A stretch of 60,000 nucleotides of DNA from Cristatella mucedo (taxonomy: Eukaryota > Bryozoa > Phylactolaemata > Cristatellidae), in contig WPIO01000001.1 of assembly GCA_009760855.2 (NCBI GenBank), positions 19,063,501-19,123,500 of the forward strand, read 5' to 3'. Each line of letters starts with the position of its first letter. Within the stretch, counting starts at the first letter, position 1. A model generated the notes under the pieces. The model made no database searches, had not been told where the DNA came from, and saw only the letters and a list, made by a program, of their open reading frames with translations. The translations under genes were made by a program, and so were the position numbers. Positions 10,054 to 21,922 of this stretch are shown piece after piece.

Positions 10054-11530
10054 CGGAAGGGGGGTCACGAACACGCTACACGGGGAACGCGAATAAAAAC
10101 AAGTCAACAACGAGCGAGCTATCCAGCTCCGCTCGGGCCTTGGGTACTCGTTCCCTTTCGTGCGTGGCAGCATCGCCGAAGCACGCATGCACGAATCTAG
10201 GTGCATAACTCGGCGAGACCGGAAGCCTCCAACACCATGACTTACTTGGCCAACTTCCAGTACCCAAGAGCCCCGGTGACCTCTCGTCACTACACATCCG
10301 GCAATGCACAGGTCCGACCCCGGCCTAGCCGGTGACCCTCGTTACAGCCGCCTGGTCCCTGCCAACCGAACCCAGCCTGGGTACATATGTCAGCCTCCGG
10401 GGGAGACACGTCCTCGTGTCTGCTATAGCCCCACCACAGGTCGAGCCATGCAGCCATTACAGAGGCCTTCACATGCTCAGTAGTGGCTGCCGAACAAGCC
10501 GTATCCTAAACGCGGTTACACAACGTCGCGGTTACAAAAGACTGTTACAAAAGTCGAGTCTACACAAGCCGCGGTTACAAAAGTCATCACGCTGCACTAC
10601 ACAAGAATCACTAAGCTACAAAGTTATCGCAGAAGATTCAGTTCAGGGAAGACGTATATTGCTGCTCCGGTGCCGTACTGTCTAGTCGATGTCCTCTCTC
10701 GTGGTGTCAGCATGCGTTGGTCGAACTGCTTCGCAGATGAGCCTTGTTCACTGCATATCTCCAACTTTCCTTGCTGCACGATATGATCGAAGTCAACGTG
10801 ATCCTCCCCTACAACACAAAACAGACCAAGGGCACCGTCACTCTTAATGGCTCGCACTGCACAGCATATGAACAGTCCATCAATAATAACGAGTTGCCTT
10901 CCGATGGGGCTAGCTCATCTGGGAGCCCACTGGGCTGCTGTCTGATACTCTGGCGGCAGTCGTCGCTGGTTCAACTCCTCGACTTGGTCGTTCAATGGCG
11001 ATGATGCAGGTGGTATGTGGAAGTGGGTCGATGACAATCATTAGCCTCGACCTGGATCGTCCAAGCTGCATTCGTGCAGGTCGCATTCAGCTTCGACAGC
11101 AGGCAGCCTGCACACCAAGCACCAATCTGGCTTTCAGCAGTTGATTTTCCTGAGCCAAAGATTGCTATTGTCTACAACGTATAACAATCGTGTTATTTCT
11201 ACCCAAGACAGCGTAGGCACGCAGGCAATGAACTGCAGTTCTTCTCTTTGGCACGGACTAAAACGACTATACTAGCTACTCTCCAGCTGTCATAGCCACA
11301 GCTGAAAATGTATGACCCCGGCCTGCCCCCCCCCCAATAAGGAACGCCCAATCGCCTGACCTAGCCTACTCATCCGGCTCAGTGACGCCAGCAACACGCG
11401 GTAATGGCTACCGGCCGCGTTTTCGATATACCACCCAAAACCACTATCCCTGTGCACACATTCAAAACAAAAAGTCACGCACGCAGAACAGAATGTTACT
11501 AAAATGTTCGTCACGTTAGAGTCACGAAAA
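10054..11530. mobile_element. Core between LTR-like repeats, non-coding
   Basis: About 1.5 kb without recognisable gag, protease, reverse transcriptase or integrase. The longest open frames (10332-10685 plus, 117 codons; 9997-10290 minus) look like chance. No clear tRNA primer-binding site follows the left repeat, and no long polypurine tract precedes the right one; there is a C11 run at 11326-11336. If this is an LTR element it is a non-autonomous TRIM/LARD-like form. Confidence 0.45.
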
Positions 11531-11928
11531 TGTAACCGAGTTCCAGGAGTCAGAGGCTAATTCCCGCCAAAACCCGCCATACGCCGGCCACGCTGCCGCT
11601 CGCCATGCCGCCGAGCTAGGGTAAGACGCGCGGCCGTCAGGTTAAACCTCTTTATAATAACGCATGCGCCAACAACAATAGGGGAACTAAAAAAGTCTAC
11701 AGGGAGGGCCCTATACACAGCACACTACGGGGGCGCAAGACGACGCAGCAAGCGCGAACAAACGTGTTAGTTGGGGTCAGTCGGCTTCTGCAGTCCTGTC
11801 GTTGTACCGACTCCGAATCCAACAGCACGAGCGTACGCCGTCCAAAACCCGGCTGGCTGAGTAACTGCTGGCTAGTCCGAGTCGACAACTACCACAGTCG
11901 TAAGCTTCCACTGAAAGACGCCAACACA
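11531..11928 (+). mobile_element. LTR-like direct repeat, right copy
   Basis: Second copy of the 400-base repeat, again starting exactly at TGTAACCGAG. Small indels (for example in the CAACAACAA run near 11675) and scattered substitutions separate it from the left copy, so the two are not newly duplicated. Confidence 0.6.
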
Positions 11929-11940
11929 CGGGGGGTCGTG

Positions 11941-12034
11941 GACGCAAAGTCCAAAAATAATTTTGCCGACCGTCAACAATCTTTTAAGCATCACACTGAT
12001 AGCACAATACGTGGCGACTATCTCGGACATCTAG
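11941..12034 (+). repeat. 100-bp direct repeat X, right copy
   Basis: Matches 9552-9652 from GACGCAAAGTCC through CGGACAT. Here it follows the LTR-like repeat, whereas the left copy precedes it, so the order is permuted. Confidence 0.8.
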
Positions 12035-12219
12035 TCGGTAATTGTGTAGCTACTTTTTCAGCAAAATTTATAAAAAAAAATCTATACAATCTGACCTTGG
12101 TGCGCTCATCTCGAACTTCTCTCTTTCCAAGATGCTTAGATTTACTAGATTTTCTCTGTATAGTGATATAGTAAATCTGAACCTGACCTCGAAGGTCACT
12201 TCCAGAATCTTTTAAGGAT

Positions 12220-13530
12220 TCTGTTTTCAGGCCAATAATTAAGGAGTCGACGCTGAGACCGGTGAACTTGAGTAACTTCTGCCCAGTCTCCCTGTGGCCG
12301 TTCCTGTAAAATAAACTGGAACCAGTCATGATAGACCACTTAAACTCTTCTTACCCAGCTTCAGACCTAGCAATTAAGTTCCAGTCAGGATTTAGAGCAA
12401 ATCGCGGCACAGAGTCAGCATTGCTACGAGCTTAAGTATACGACATTCTCAGAATGCTAACTTACGCAGTCTTTCTGCTAGTACTGCCGGATCAGTCGGT
12501 AGCTGTTGATACGATTACCATCAAATATTTCAAAAAGCGTCTGTACTCTCGTCCAAGATTCACCGGCACCATTGTACGATGTTTTAGGTTCTAATTCAGT
12601 GAGATAATTCCAAGATTATATGTCAATGGGAAACGCTCATCCTCCGAGCCTTGATGTGTAATCCGTTTCAGGTCCACTTCATTTTACACTTTATTCTTTC
12701 CCACTCGCCGATATATTTTTGGAGCACAATAAAGGCTTTAATTTGCATGCAGACGACGGGCACCTTTAGTTGCACTTTGATCCTTTCCTGCTTTAGAATC
12801 TTAACGCTGTAAGTTCCCTCACAGAACATCGTTTCGAGACATTCATACTTGCATGACGCAAAGCCTCATTACATTAAATAACGACATCATGGGCTACTCA
12901 GGTGTTGTAAACTAAAGAGCTGTAATCCCTGTTTCGGCTAGACCTACATATTTCCTGTAAAATCTGCAGGCACTATTGATGTCTTCCTCCAAAATAACTC
13001 ATTACTAGGTGACCACAGCAGCTCCACAGTCATGCTTGCCTACTTGCATAGGCATAACGCTGTAAGCCTTTAGGCTTGCTTAGACAAGGATATCGGAGCC
13101 AAGCTGTTCCTGTACTTCCGTAAGTAGCAATTCGCAGGTCTTTCTGCCTGTGAATTAAGACGCTTACAGTTAGTGCAGAACTCTGCAGTTAGGCTTATTT
13201 TTCATATACAGTGCTCGTCGCATCTGCCGCACTAAAGCACCGTTCACCAATCTTCCATGGCTTCCGATTAAGCATCATATCGACTTCAAGATTTTGTCAC
13301 TCACCTGTAGCCCTCTCTATTTTCTTGCTCAGGCCCTACCTATCTGAATTATTTTTTCATATGAGGCGTCGCAGCGAAGCTTTTCTGACTCCTGACGATT
13401 GATCGCGCTCCTGTCTAACTTTAAATCTCTTGGAGACCACGCCTTTAGTCACCATGCTCCCAAAGCTCCGAACTCATTACCATTTGACTCCTGAATTTAA
13501 AGTCTATGAAAGAAGATAAACACACCTTAT
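12220..13530 (+). mobile_element. Decayed LINE reverse-transcriptase relic
   Basis: Fragments of an L2/CR1-like reverse transcriptase follow one another with frameshifts and stops. They are NFCPVSLWPF (box 0/1 region), KFQSGFRANRGTESALLR (start of the palm, usually F-x-GFR-x-x-x-STE-x-ALL), FTLYSFPLADIFLEHN, then HADDGHL in place of the usual YADDT, later LLGDHSSSTV and LACLDKDI, and finally the C-terminal LRLQLVQNSAV-like stretch. It is the longest LINE segment in the window and clearly inactive. Confidence 0.75.
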
Positions 13531-13834
13531 AATTAAAGCCTTTGGCATTTCCAAAGCAAATGCCTTTGGGTGCTTGCATTATCTTTTAAATGTAAACCAC
13601 AAGATTGCGGTCATAAGCGAGATGCTTTTTGCATAGCGTACAGGTGAAATTATTTTCCTATGAGCTTTGAGTGATTAGCTGTGCATGATTACGTGCATAT
13701 TACTAACATAAGTCTTTCAAACCATCGGCAGTAAGTGCCTTCTTGTTTGCTTTTAGATGCATGTGTAAATATGATACTTAGGTGCTTTTGTATGCTTGCT
13801 TAAGCAGGATTAATTGATTGTAATTAAACTCCCT
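13531..13834. other. Unassigned intergenic DNA
   Basis: No gene or named repeat recognised. Confidence 0.4.
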
Positions 13835-13985
13835 GTTGGCTACCGAATGCGTACCGAAAGCCGCCAAGGCTGTGAGTGCGCTATACAAAACTCTCCTGTG
13901 TAACACCCACATGGACTTTATGACTTTGTGGAGGTACATATGGAGATACATTACATTACATATAACTCTTGATTAATCACTGCTT
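13835..13985 (+). repeat. Interspersed repeat family C
   Basis: Shares GTTGGCTACCGAATGCGTACC, AAGCCGCC, CTGTGTAACACCCACATG and GACTTTGTGGAGG with 18478-18602 (opposite strand), 38975-39110 and part of 55190-55292. It contains a GCGCTATACAAAAC word like SINE tails but no recognisable tRNA-like head. Probably a SINE or short LINE end. Confidence 0.65.
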
Positions 13986-14170
13986 ATCTAGCAGCGAGTA
14001 GCCTAGCGTCAGAATAAAGATTCAGTTCTCTTACAAAATACCAATATTATTATTTTTATAAGTAAAACAGCGTTAAGTTTGATGAGCCAACTTAAATAGA
14101 TCGTACCGTCTTTCTCTCAGCAAAGTAACGAGTGCAAAGATTGTATTCTGTTGAGAGAGAGATATATATA

Positions 14171-14448
14171 TATAATTCATTTGCATAGCGCTCTAAGAGA
14201 ACTTAATCTCTGTTCAGGTGCTTTACATATACCAAGGGGCTCGAGCCCACGACATTGGTCATCAAATTCATTCACCTTAATGTTAATAATAATAAAAATA
14301 CACTTGATTAAGTGCCCTCAGAGAATTCAATCTCTTTCTAGGCGCTTTACATTTGCTGGAAAGGGAACCGTGATTGAATGGTGAATAATATCACCTTGAC
14401 CTTAGTGGAGGCGAGCATCTTAACCACCTGGCCAAACCAGCGCGAGAG
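14171..14448 (-). mobile_element. SINE family A copy split by a LINE tail
   Basis: SINE sequence 14171-14281 (TATAATTCATTTGC, CTGTTCAGGTGCTTTACAT, GGGGCTCGAGCCC) is interrupted, and it resumes at 14392 with GACCTTAGTGGAGGCGAGC to CCAAACCAGC. A CACCTTRA run flanks the interruption and is a likely target duplication. Confidence 0.7.
14283..14391 (-). mobile_element. LINE 3'-tail fragment inside SINE
   Basis: Minus-oriented LINE tail: AATAATAATAAAAATACACTTG, the AGAGAATTCAATCTC block and TTTACATTTGCTGG, ending GAATGGTGAATAATAT. Only the last 105 bases or so were copied, an extreme 5' truncation. Confidence 0.75.
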
Positions 14449-16976
14449 ATGAAACCTAGGTACCGTAATGATACCAAGCTGACATAGACCAGTAATCACT
14501 CACTAGCGGCACCTACGTTCACGGCTAACATTTACTGCAGCTCTAAAAACAGTACCATGATTCGCTTAGATTATTTAACCATCCAAATAACTTGATGGTG
14601 TGAAAGGATTGATAGACTGCTGAAGTATTTAGCTCCATAGGAGGCAGCTGAAATCCTATAGGTTAGATGCCTTATAATTTTTCTTATAATCCATGCCACT
14701 TTGATTATAGTTCTAAGCATATACGTGTTCATTAAACCAAAGTTTTACTCGACGACATGAACCTGGAAATTGGAAGAACGGTTCAATCTAAAAGTGTAAT
14801 CACCTAAGACAGCTAAGAGTATTTTTAAGGGATCATCTCTTAAGCGAGTATTACCTTATTACGATTACGTTGATTGTCTAAGAAAGAAACAATATATCTA
14901 CGTGAACAAGCAAAAATTCAAAGCATCTGTTCTAACGTAGCCACTATTAGCTTGCTGGCCTAAGTGCGATATATGCTTGCTTGTGCATGCATCAAGTGCA
15001 TGTAAATAACTCTTTGATATTTTATTCTCTTGCAGCGACTTTCAAAAAAGCTCGTAGATGGAGATTCGGTTCTTTAAAGTACTAACAGCCTATTCATGTT
15101 AGCGACAGTAAAAGTTGCTGTCAGCATTTAAAACAAAGTATTACAGGTTAACGGCGGAATGCGCTCAAATGCATATGGTCACTATGGAATTTTACGTTCG
15201 AGAGGACTTCACAATATTTTCCAAAAATAATTTCTTACGCTGCAAAACCTGAAAACAACCTAAATTATTCTCCATATATGCATACCTGTATTCATTATAA
15301 ATTTTAACATTGAGTTTTTCTTCACGGCATTGTGCATAATCTCCTTTTAAGAAGATGAGGTGAATTTAATAGATACTGAGACTCTACCTCCACAATAATG
15401 GAAGAGTTATTGCGTGAAACGTAGCTATATATTATCACTCGCTGGAAGACATCAGCCGACTTTGGCGGGCTGTAAGCTGAGAATGGAAGAGAAAACATTG
15501 GGAACAACGTTGTACGCTTTATACGTGCTTAAAAATTGTTAGGACCTGGCTCACAGGGAACGGTGCATGACGATAACCCCACGACCTGTACTTCACGTTG
15601 CTTGCTACCTGGTTCGCAGCGCCGTATTGGCTCTGCGAACCGGCTAGTTATGACAGCAGTCCGCTGACGTGGTATAAACTCGTACACCAGCCAGGTTATA
15701 TTAGCTGCTTCGGGATTGGCGTGCACTAGTTATATGGAGATAGTTATATAGAGAGACAGGGAGAGAGATAGAGACAGAGACAAGACACGGGGTTTTCCAC
15801 TTAGACTTCAAGCTAGTGGCTCCGAAAAATGCGATAGGTTGCATTACTTTGCTCGGGTGTAGAACTTTTCTAAAATTAACTGTGAGAGAGTCTGTGCAAG
15901 GCTAGCTTTGACGTTCATTCCGATTACCTGAGATTCGTAAGCAACACTAAGTGCTTAAAGAGGAATACCGGAATGGATCTCGTCTCTGTAACTGATAAAA
16001 ATTATAATGGCTACACATTGAGCCATTATTTAATAACCTTTTGCTTTTAAGACGCATAATGTTGAGGCGTGGACATAACTCAAATTCTGCCTTGATCACT
16101 AGACACAGACACTGATCACTTGATCACTAGACACAGAGAGACGCGTAGGGCGTGGCCCGATTTTTTCGCGGCTGAAAAGCCAACTTTAAAAGACTGGTGG
16201 ACAAAAAAACTTAAAAAATGGTGGCTTTCGCCTAGCAGCGTAGAGAATATTGGCATTTTCTTTTTTTATCTTGCTTAGTGTATAAGTTATTGCTTTGATT
16301 AATGCTAGGGTTTATATAAGTGGGGTGTGCGTACAAGCTCTTTCAGAGTGAGTGCTTCCTAAAATTACATATAACTACTTTAGAAGGGCTGAAAAACCCT
16401 ATTATTGGCAATTCTTCGGTTATCAGAATTAGATTCTGGTTCCAGAAAAGACTACCGTTTCTAACTACGATTAGATAAACGAATTGTCGCTGAGATGGGG
16501 GTAAGTAAGCTTGCCGGGCGGTGCAACTTTGACGGAAAGCTTAAACGTCACGGACCAGGCTTAGGATAAGGCTATAAATGCATGTCGTACATTCGGTCCA
16601 GAACTAGGGACGATGCCGGTAAACCAATTGCTGTAAAATATAGTAATTAAAATCAGCTCTGAGTACTGCTAATCTGCTATGACCAACGAGTGACAGCTGC
16701 AGCAAGTCGCCTACGGATGTCAGCAGTTAGCCACGTCGTCACTGGTTTCTCCAAGTAGAGACAGAGTTAAGCATAAGCGGCATGTATCGAGTTTATTAAG
16801 CAAAATTATAGAGGGTTTGTATGTGCGCAGCATTTTTAGAGGCACCGGGGTCGCAGCTTTAAAGTGTTTGCCAAAATGTTCAATCACTTTTCTGATGGTT
16901 CTGGAAAGTCTTCCAGAACTGCGGGCCTTCGGTGAGCATGTTTAGTGTCATTTTCCGGAAGAGCGATGCTTTTTAA
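14449..16976. other. Unassigned intergenic DNA
   Basis: About 2.5 kb with no coding exon, LINE or SINE that I can support. Small features: an 18-base unit (TTGATCACTAGACACAGA) repeated near 16091 and 16119, and a short GAGACAGG tract at 15748-15780. Confidence 0.4.
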
Positions 16977-17640
16977 TTAATAATAATAATACATTTATAT
17001 AGCACCCTCAGAGAACTCAATCTCTTTCTGCAAATTACAGATGCTGCATATAAAGCATTATCAAATGTTTGGTGGTAAAATCCGCTAGCAGCAGGCACAG
17101 TGTAAGCAGGTACATGCACACTTAGGACGAATCACAAAGACCCACCAAGTGCTGTAATAAGAAAGATGCGTTTTAAGCTTCTTTTTAAATTGTGTCATGT
17201 CAATGGACGTTGTTACGTATGTCGGTAGTGATTTCCAGGCTTTGGGAGCTTACGAACTAAAGGCAAGGTCTCCAACGGTTCTGAGGTTCGAACGATGTAT
17301 GGCTAAACGATTCTAGTCAGAATGGCGGCTTGTATGACGCTTAGCCTGGTGGGGGAGTAGTTCCGATAGGTAGGCTGGAGTCAGAGAATGAAGGAACCTA
17401 AAGGTTAAGTGACAGAACCTTGAAGTCGATACGCTGCTTTATTAGGAGCCAGTGCATGTCGGCGAGAAGTGGTGTCGTATGGCAGTTGCGACGCTCATGA
17501 CAGATGAGCCTAGCTTTAAAGTTGTTCACCAACTGTAAGCGCCTGATTGCACAGGCCAGTAGACCAGCAAACAGTGAGTTGGGGGGGGGGGTCGTATCTT
17601 GCGTGGGTTCAAAAAGGCCTGCCGAGCAGTGCGACACTTT
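16977..17640 (-). mobile_element. LINE 3' part, decayed
   Basis: Starts with AATAATAATAATACATTTAT and a minus-oriented LINE tail, and extends into coding sequence (17637-17398 reads ACAIRRLQLV, then CHERRNCHTTPLLADMHW). Frame breaks and many substitutions mark an old copy. A run of ten or more G at 17580-17591 ends the recognisable match. Confidence 0.75.
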
Positions 17641-18477
17641 GGGCTCTCCGAATAGGGGTGCAATTATTTACAAGGTGTCCTAGAAGGCTATTTTACGCGC
17701 GCCTTCGGAAAGTAGTGGCAGGCTGGCCATAAACTACGCTAGGAGTTAAACTAACATCTGCAGCAAACAGGTAAAACAACAGTACAAATTAAAAAGTATA
17801 GTTTAAGAGGGGCTATCAAGACTGTTTGAGAAGATTTGAAGGGATGTCTTTGAACTTGTGCTACGCCCTAGGGAAAGTTTAAACTGAGCTACCAATACCA
17901 AAATTGTGGCAACTCTCTTGATTAGGAGGGAAATCTTTCAGAGTATTTGCGATTCGAGAGAGCATTGGCTCTACGCATGTGATAAAAAGAACAAATACGT
18001 TTCAAGAAGATTATTCTCCTTACGGTTTCATACTGCTAGCTTGCTATTTTTAAGAAAACAAAATGTCGTTTGGTAATCGTCTTAACGTTTTATGCACCAA
18101 AAGCTCAGTACTTGCTACTGGCTTAATTCATAACCCACATTGACTCACTATTACTGATATGAGCGAACATTGACTAAGTAAGCACATTACAAATTAAACA
18201 ATCGACCAATAGTGACAACCATTCGCAAAGATTTTGAAGATTAAACTCTCTATATCATCTCATTATGAAGTGAGCAAGCTATTTACTACAGTAAGCAACC
18301 CACACACACTAGCGAAAGCGTAGCTGGATGTGCATACTAAAAAACCATTAGCAAATGGCAACGTCTTTACAGCCACTAACAAGACATGTTATCCGTAACC
18401 AATTAGAATTCTTTCTTCCCAGCTTACGTTAAGTGCCCCTGAAAAAGATCTAGTTCTCCAAAGCACTATGTGAATGT
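17641..18477. other. Unassigned intergenic DNA
   Basis: Nothing recognised. Confidence 0.4.
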
Positions 18478-18602
18478 AATGTAATTTTTCTAAATAAATA
18501 ACTTCACAAAGTCACGAAGACTATGTGGGTGTAACCTAGGAGAGTTGTATATAGTGCACCCAAAGCCTAAGAGGCTTCTGGGTACGCATTCGCTAGCCAA
18601 CA
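18478..18602 (-). repeat. Interspersed repeat family C
   Basis: Reverse complement of the 13835 copy: ACTTCACAAAGTCACGAAGA, TGTGGGTGTAACCTAGGAG and GGTACGCATTCGCTAGCCAA. Confidence 0.65.
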
Positions 18603-18860
18603 GTCTTCATCTGACGTAACAGAGGGTTGTGTTACCGTCGCTTGCTATCGTAGCTTGTGTTACCGTCGCGAACGGCACAGAACGCTAGCCGACGAGCAAC
18701 GCCGCCAGTTTATTTCACCTACACGCGGAGCAGGGCGAAGCACGACTCTCTTCGCCCCTCTCGCCCACCGGAGTGCCCGACTCCTTTGCCATAGCGATCA
18801 CCGATAGCACGTCCCGTCTGCCTACCGCATCGAGTGTCGCAGCCCACTCGCACAAAGATC
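18603..18860. other. CpG-rich patch without recognised gene
   Basis: Markedly richer in CG dinucleotides than its surroundings, with a near-repeat of GTGTTACCGTCGC at 18629 and 18658. It could be a promoter, a young unmethylated insertion or a fragment of an unrecognised element; nothing decides between these. Confidence 0.35.
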
Positions 18861-19097
18861 AGGGGCAATGTCATCAATTAAATGAAACCACGGAGAGAAA
18901 GTAAAAAGCATAGTCGAGTCAGGAGTTGAAGTAGTGAGTAGCATGGAAGTAGGAGCTCAGGGTGGCTAGAAGGATTATGCCACAGTCGGCAGTAGGAGAG
19001 TAGATGTTTCGTCGTCTCTGTATCCGTTGATCAGCCAGAAGTCATAGGAGCTCATACAGCAAAGGAGACACGTGGTATCATCTCTGGGATTTGTTAA

Positions 19098-19245
19098 ATA
19101 GCCATGCAGCCAGCAAGTAAAGTGCTCGCTCTTCACGACCGACGTCGTACGTTTGGATCCTACAGTGGGCGATCCTTTATTGCCAACTGCAAGTGAAGCG
19201 GTGATTGTCAAGGCTCTTCTGCCACTATTCAAATGAGGCAGTTAA
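19098..19245 (+). mobile_element. SINE family B (tRNA-derived)
   Basis: Shares AAGTGCTCGCTCTTCACGAC, a degenerate B box (GTTTGGATCC), GTGGGCGATCCTTTATTG, CTCTTCTGCCACTAT and GTTAAATCGGTTAATATTT with the copies at 32105, 36158, 50287 and 59472. Confidence 0.75.
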
Positions 19246-20742
19246 ATCGGTTAATATTTGTTCATCTCTAGCTGCAGTAGCGTGGTGGCGTTTTCTAGGT
19301 AGCCCAGCCGGAGTGCAATTTTAATAGTCTAGCCAAAACAAAACCAGGGAGCTAGCTAAATTTTGGCAAGCAGCCGTACTATATAATCCGTAATCTTATA
19401 TAGGGATCGGACGTGATGACTAACTATACAAGCGGTCTTCTAAATGAAACATTCAAATGCTGGCTGTTGTCAAAGACATCTCAATTCTGAGTACCCAATG
19501 ACGGTCGCACAACAGCACTTATTTAAAGAGCGGTCTTCTAGTCTAGCCTACGCTTAGGATGTCCTATACGGAGCAGTTATTTTTTATAGCCATTTAGCTA
19601 AAGGAAATTGTATAGCATCCACGATCAAATGTCTGCAAGGCAAGCATCTTTTTTATATGTTACTGCACCAGATTCTGACGGTTCAAACGACAAATGAAGC
19701 AGAGTATCTTCAGCACAGAGCGGATAAGGTGCATGGTCCCCCGGGTTAAGACGACGATTAACCTCCGCCTAGTTATGGCCATTCATTCAACACGTATGCA
19801 AAAACCTCCGGAAATAATTTACAATGGCTTCGACGAGTTTGATCACTGTTCTTAAAAATGCTTCTGCTGACCCTGAAACAAAACTACGCATCTGCGGAGC
19901 TTCGATGTGTGCATACCGAAACAAATGGAAGTGGTCGGCTGCCGCTCGGTTGGCCGAGGGCCTTCGGTCGGCTATAGCCTCCGCCTATGAAAGAAATTGC
20001 GCACTTTAGGAATATAGGCATGCAATTCGGTAAATTGTTATCTTCTTATTCATCATACGTCTGAAATTAGGAACATTATGAACTTTGAGCCTAGTTCTAG
20101 AATGTAGTCCATTTGGCAGCCAAGTTGCTAATTACACGTTAGTAAAGCGCATTGAAAGTTATCTGGCAGAAATTCAGCTGCAAAAATATTTATGCTTATA
20201 GACTTCCAAAGAAATGAGCAAAGAGGTTTCGTAAAGTTTATGTGGAACCGAGTCTTGTCGCGAAATCCAATTTCTCATTGCGTGAGGTAATTTTTCGTTT
20301 ACTTTCTGGCAGTAAATACCTACTGGCAAAAATGGTTGGCTTTTAGTTGCTGTAACGTCTTCATTTAATTTCAGACAGCTTACCTTGAAAAATTCTGCCA
20401 TCCTAATTGACCATTACTGGAAAGGCGACCGAGCGAATTGTTCGTAGTGACTTACTGAAAGCTAGGGGTAAAAGGGTAAATGGCACGTTAGTTTCATGCA
20501 GAATTGTTTTTCAGCACGGTACCGGTAAAGCACTTCACATGACAGTTGAAATAAATTTTAATGAGACAGAATTTCAAACATAATAATTATATCTGGCTTT
20601 GTCATAGTTTAGCTAGAAGCTGATGCAATTTCATGCACCCAAGTCCTGATCCGGTACATTTGCACTGCTTCTTGGATCTACGGGTGCATGAACTCAGCTA
20701 TCAGTTCTTCGCAAGCCTGTGAGGCTCCAGGCAGGTCCCATA
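19246..20742. other. Unassigned intergenic DNA
   Basis: A 61-codon frame at 19824-20009 (starts MASTSLITV) has no recognisable domain. Nothing else seen. Confidence 0.35.
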
Positions 20743-21003
20743 ATGGCTGCCTACACCGATTTGAGTTTTCCTAACCCCAACGGGATTAACCCAAACCCAG
20801 AGGATCAAGGAGATAAGCCGATTATTGAGAAGCCTGTCCCCCCCCCCGGATGTGTGCAGCCCTATTCACTTCCCACATTGCACACTTCAATAGAGCTGCC
20901 CTGCTACGTAGAATATGCTCAATCGGTCGTGTCCTACGCTAAGCAGACGAAGCCAAGAGGAGGATTACATCGATTTCAGTCACATTTTTTTGACGTATGT
21001 TGA
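20743..21003 (+). CDS. Possible coding exon, unknown
   Basis: The frame from an ATG in good context (A at -3, G at +4) encodes 86 residues with a protein-like, proline/asparagine-rich start (MAAYTDLSFPNPNG) and a tyrosine-rich middle. A donor-like GAC|GTATGT lies just before the stop. It sits 2 kb upstream of the E-Syt start on the same strand. E-Syt N-termini are often proline-rich, but the phases of this donor and the acceptor before 22914 do not fit directly. No function is recognised and it may be chance. Confidence 0.18.
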   Translation: MAAYTDLSFPNPNGINPNPEDQGDKPIIEKPVPPPGCVQPYSLPTLHTSIELPCYVEYAQSVVSYAKQTKPRGGLHRFQSHFFDVC

Positions 21004-21090
21004 TGCCAGACATTCCTCGATGACAGCGATATTCTCTTTTAAGATACTTTAATAAAGTAGCTGTGATGTCAATCAAGTTTATCCTCACTT

Positions 21091-21230
21091 ACTGGTTCGG
21101 CCCAGCGATTAAAGTGCTCGCCCCAACCAAGGTCTGGCTGAGGTAGTGGGCTCGAGCCCCGAGGTATACGTGAAGCGCCTGAATAGAAATTAAGTTCTCT
21201 TGGGGCACTATACAAATTAATTTTATTTAT
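21091..21230 (+). mobile_element. SINE family A
   Basis: Near-complete plus-strand copy: CTGGTTCGGCCCAGCGATT, AAGTGCTCGCCCC, GTGGGCTCGAGCCCC and GTGAAGCGCCTGAATAG, then the TTAAGTTCTCTTGGGGC tail and ATTTATTT end. Confidence 0.85.
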
Positions 21231-21922
21231 TTATTTCTATTTTTACTAGGCAGTCTTTCACCCTACTCTTTTGAAGAAGAAAACCATGCATATATCACAG
21301 AGTGTATATCGTGCATATCAAATATATACTGCACATATATCACAGGTAAGCTGTGAAGTATAGGTGAATTTTGAGCGCTGAATGAGCTGGAGAGCTTGAA
21401 ATCGGAAGAGCTGGTGTGCCGGTATATGTGAAGTGAAGTCACATGCCAAACGCTGTCCAGTGCTCAGTGGACAGAACGCTGGACAGTGCCTTGGGGATGT
21501 GGCTACTGACATGTCATTACTGTTTTCCGCAAAAGAGTGTCCGACAAGCTCGATGACTTCTATGATTGAAAATACAATATTTATACAATTTCCTTGAAAT
21601 AATCGGCTTTCCATGTAAGATATTCAATTTTTTCATGAAGAATGTGTTCGACGAGTTTACACTCTGACTTCTTAATTAGGCGTACCACTAGCAAGGCCAC
21701 AGGATTTTTAGTCAGCTCCTTCATCATCTTTCTTAGATCGGGCCATTATTATATAATGTGCATTTCCTTGCTCAGAACAAGTTTCGAAAATGGAACTAAA
21801 CAATGTTTGAAAAAAAAACTTCTGTGTTCCTCAAATTGGATGCATAATGCAGGACCACCGGTTTTGGTCTCTCCATATCGCTGCAGTGTAAAGAGAGTTA
21901 TTGCAAAAAAAATATAAAAAAT

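Noticed and set aside
10332-10685. 117-codon frame as a retroviral-type gene in the LTR-like core
   Set aside because: No gag zinc knuckle, protease or polymerase motif; likely chance in a GC-richer segment.
21091-21160. Possible genuine tRNA gene
   Set aside because: It has A- and B-box-like sequences but no closing acceptor stem, and it is followed by the SINE tail; the same applies to all family A and B copies.
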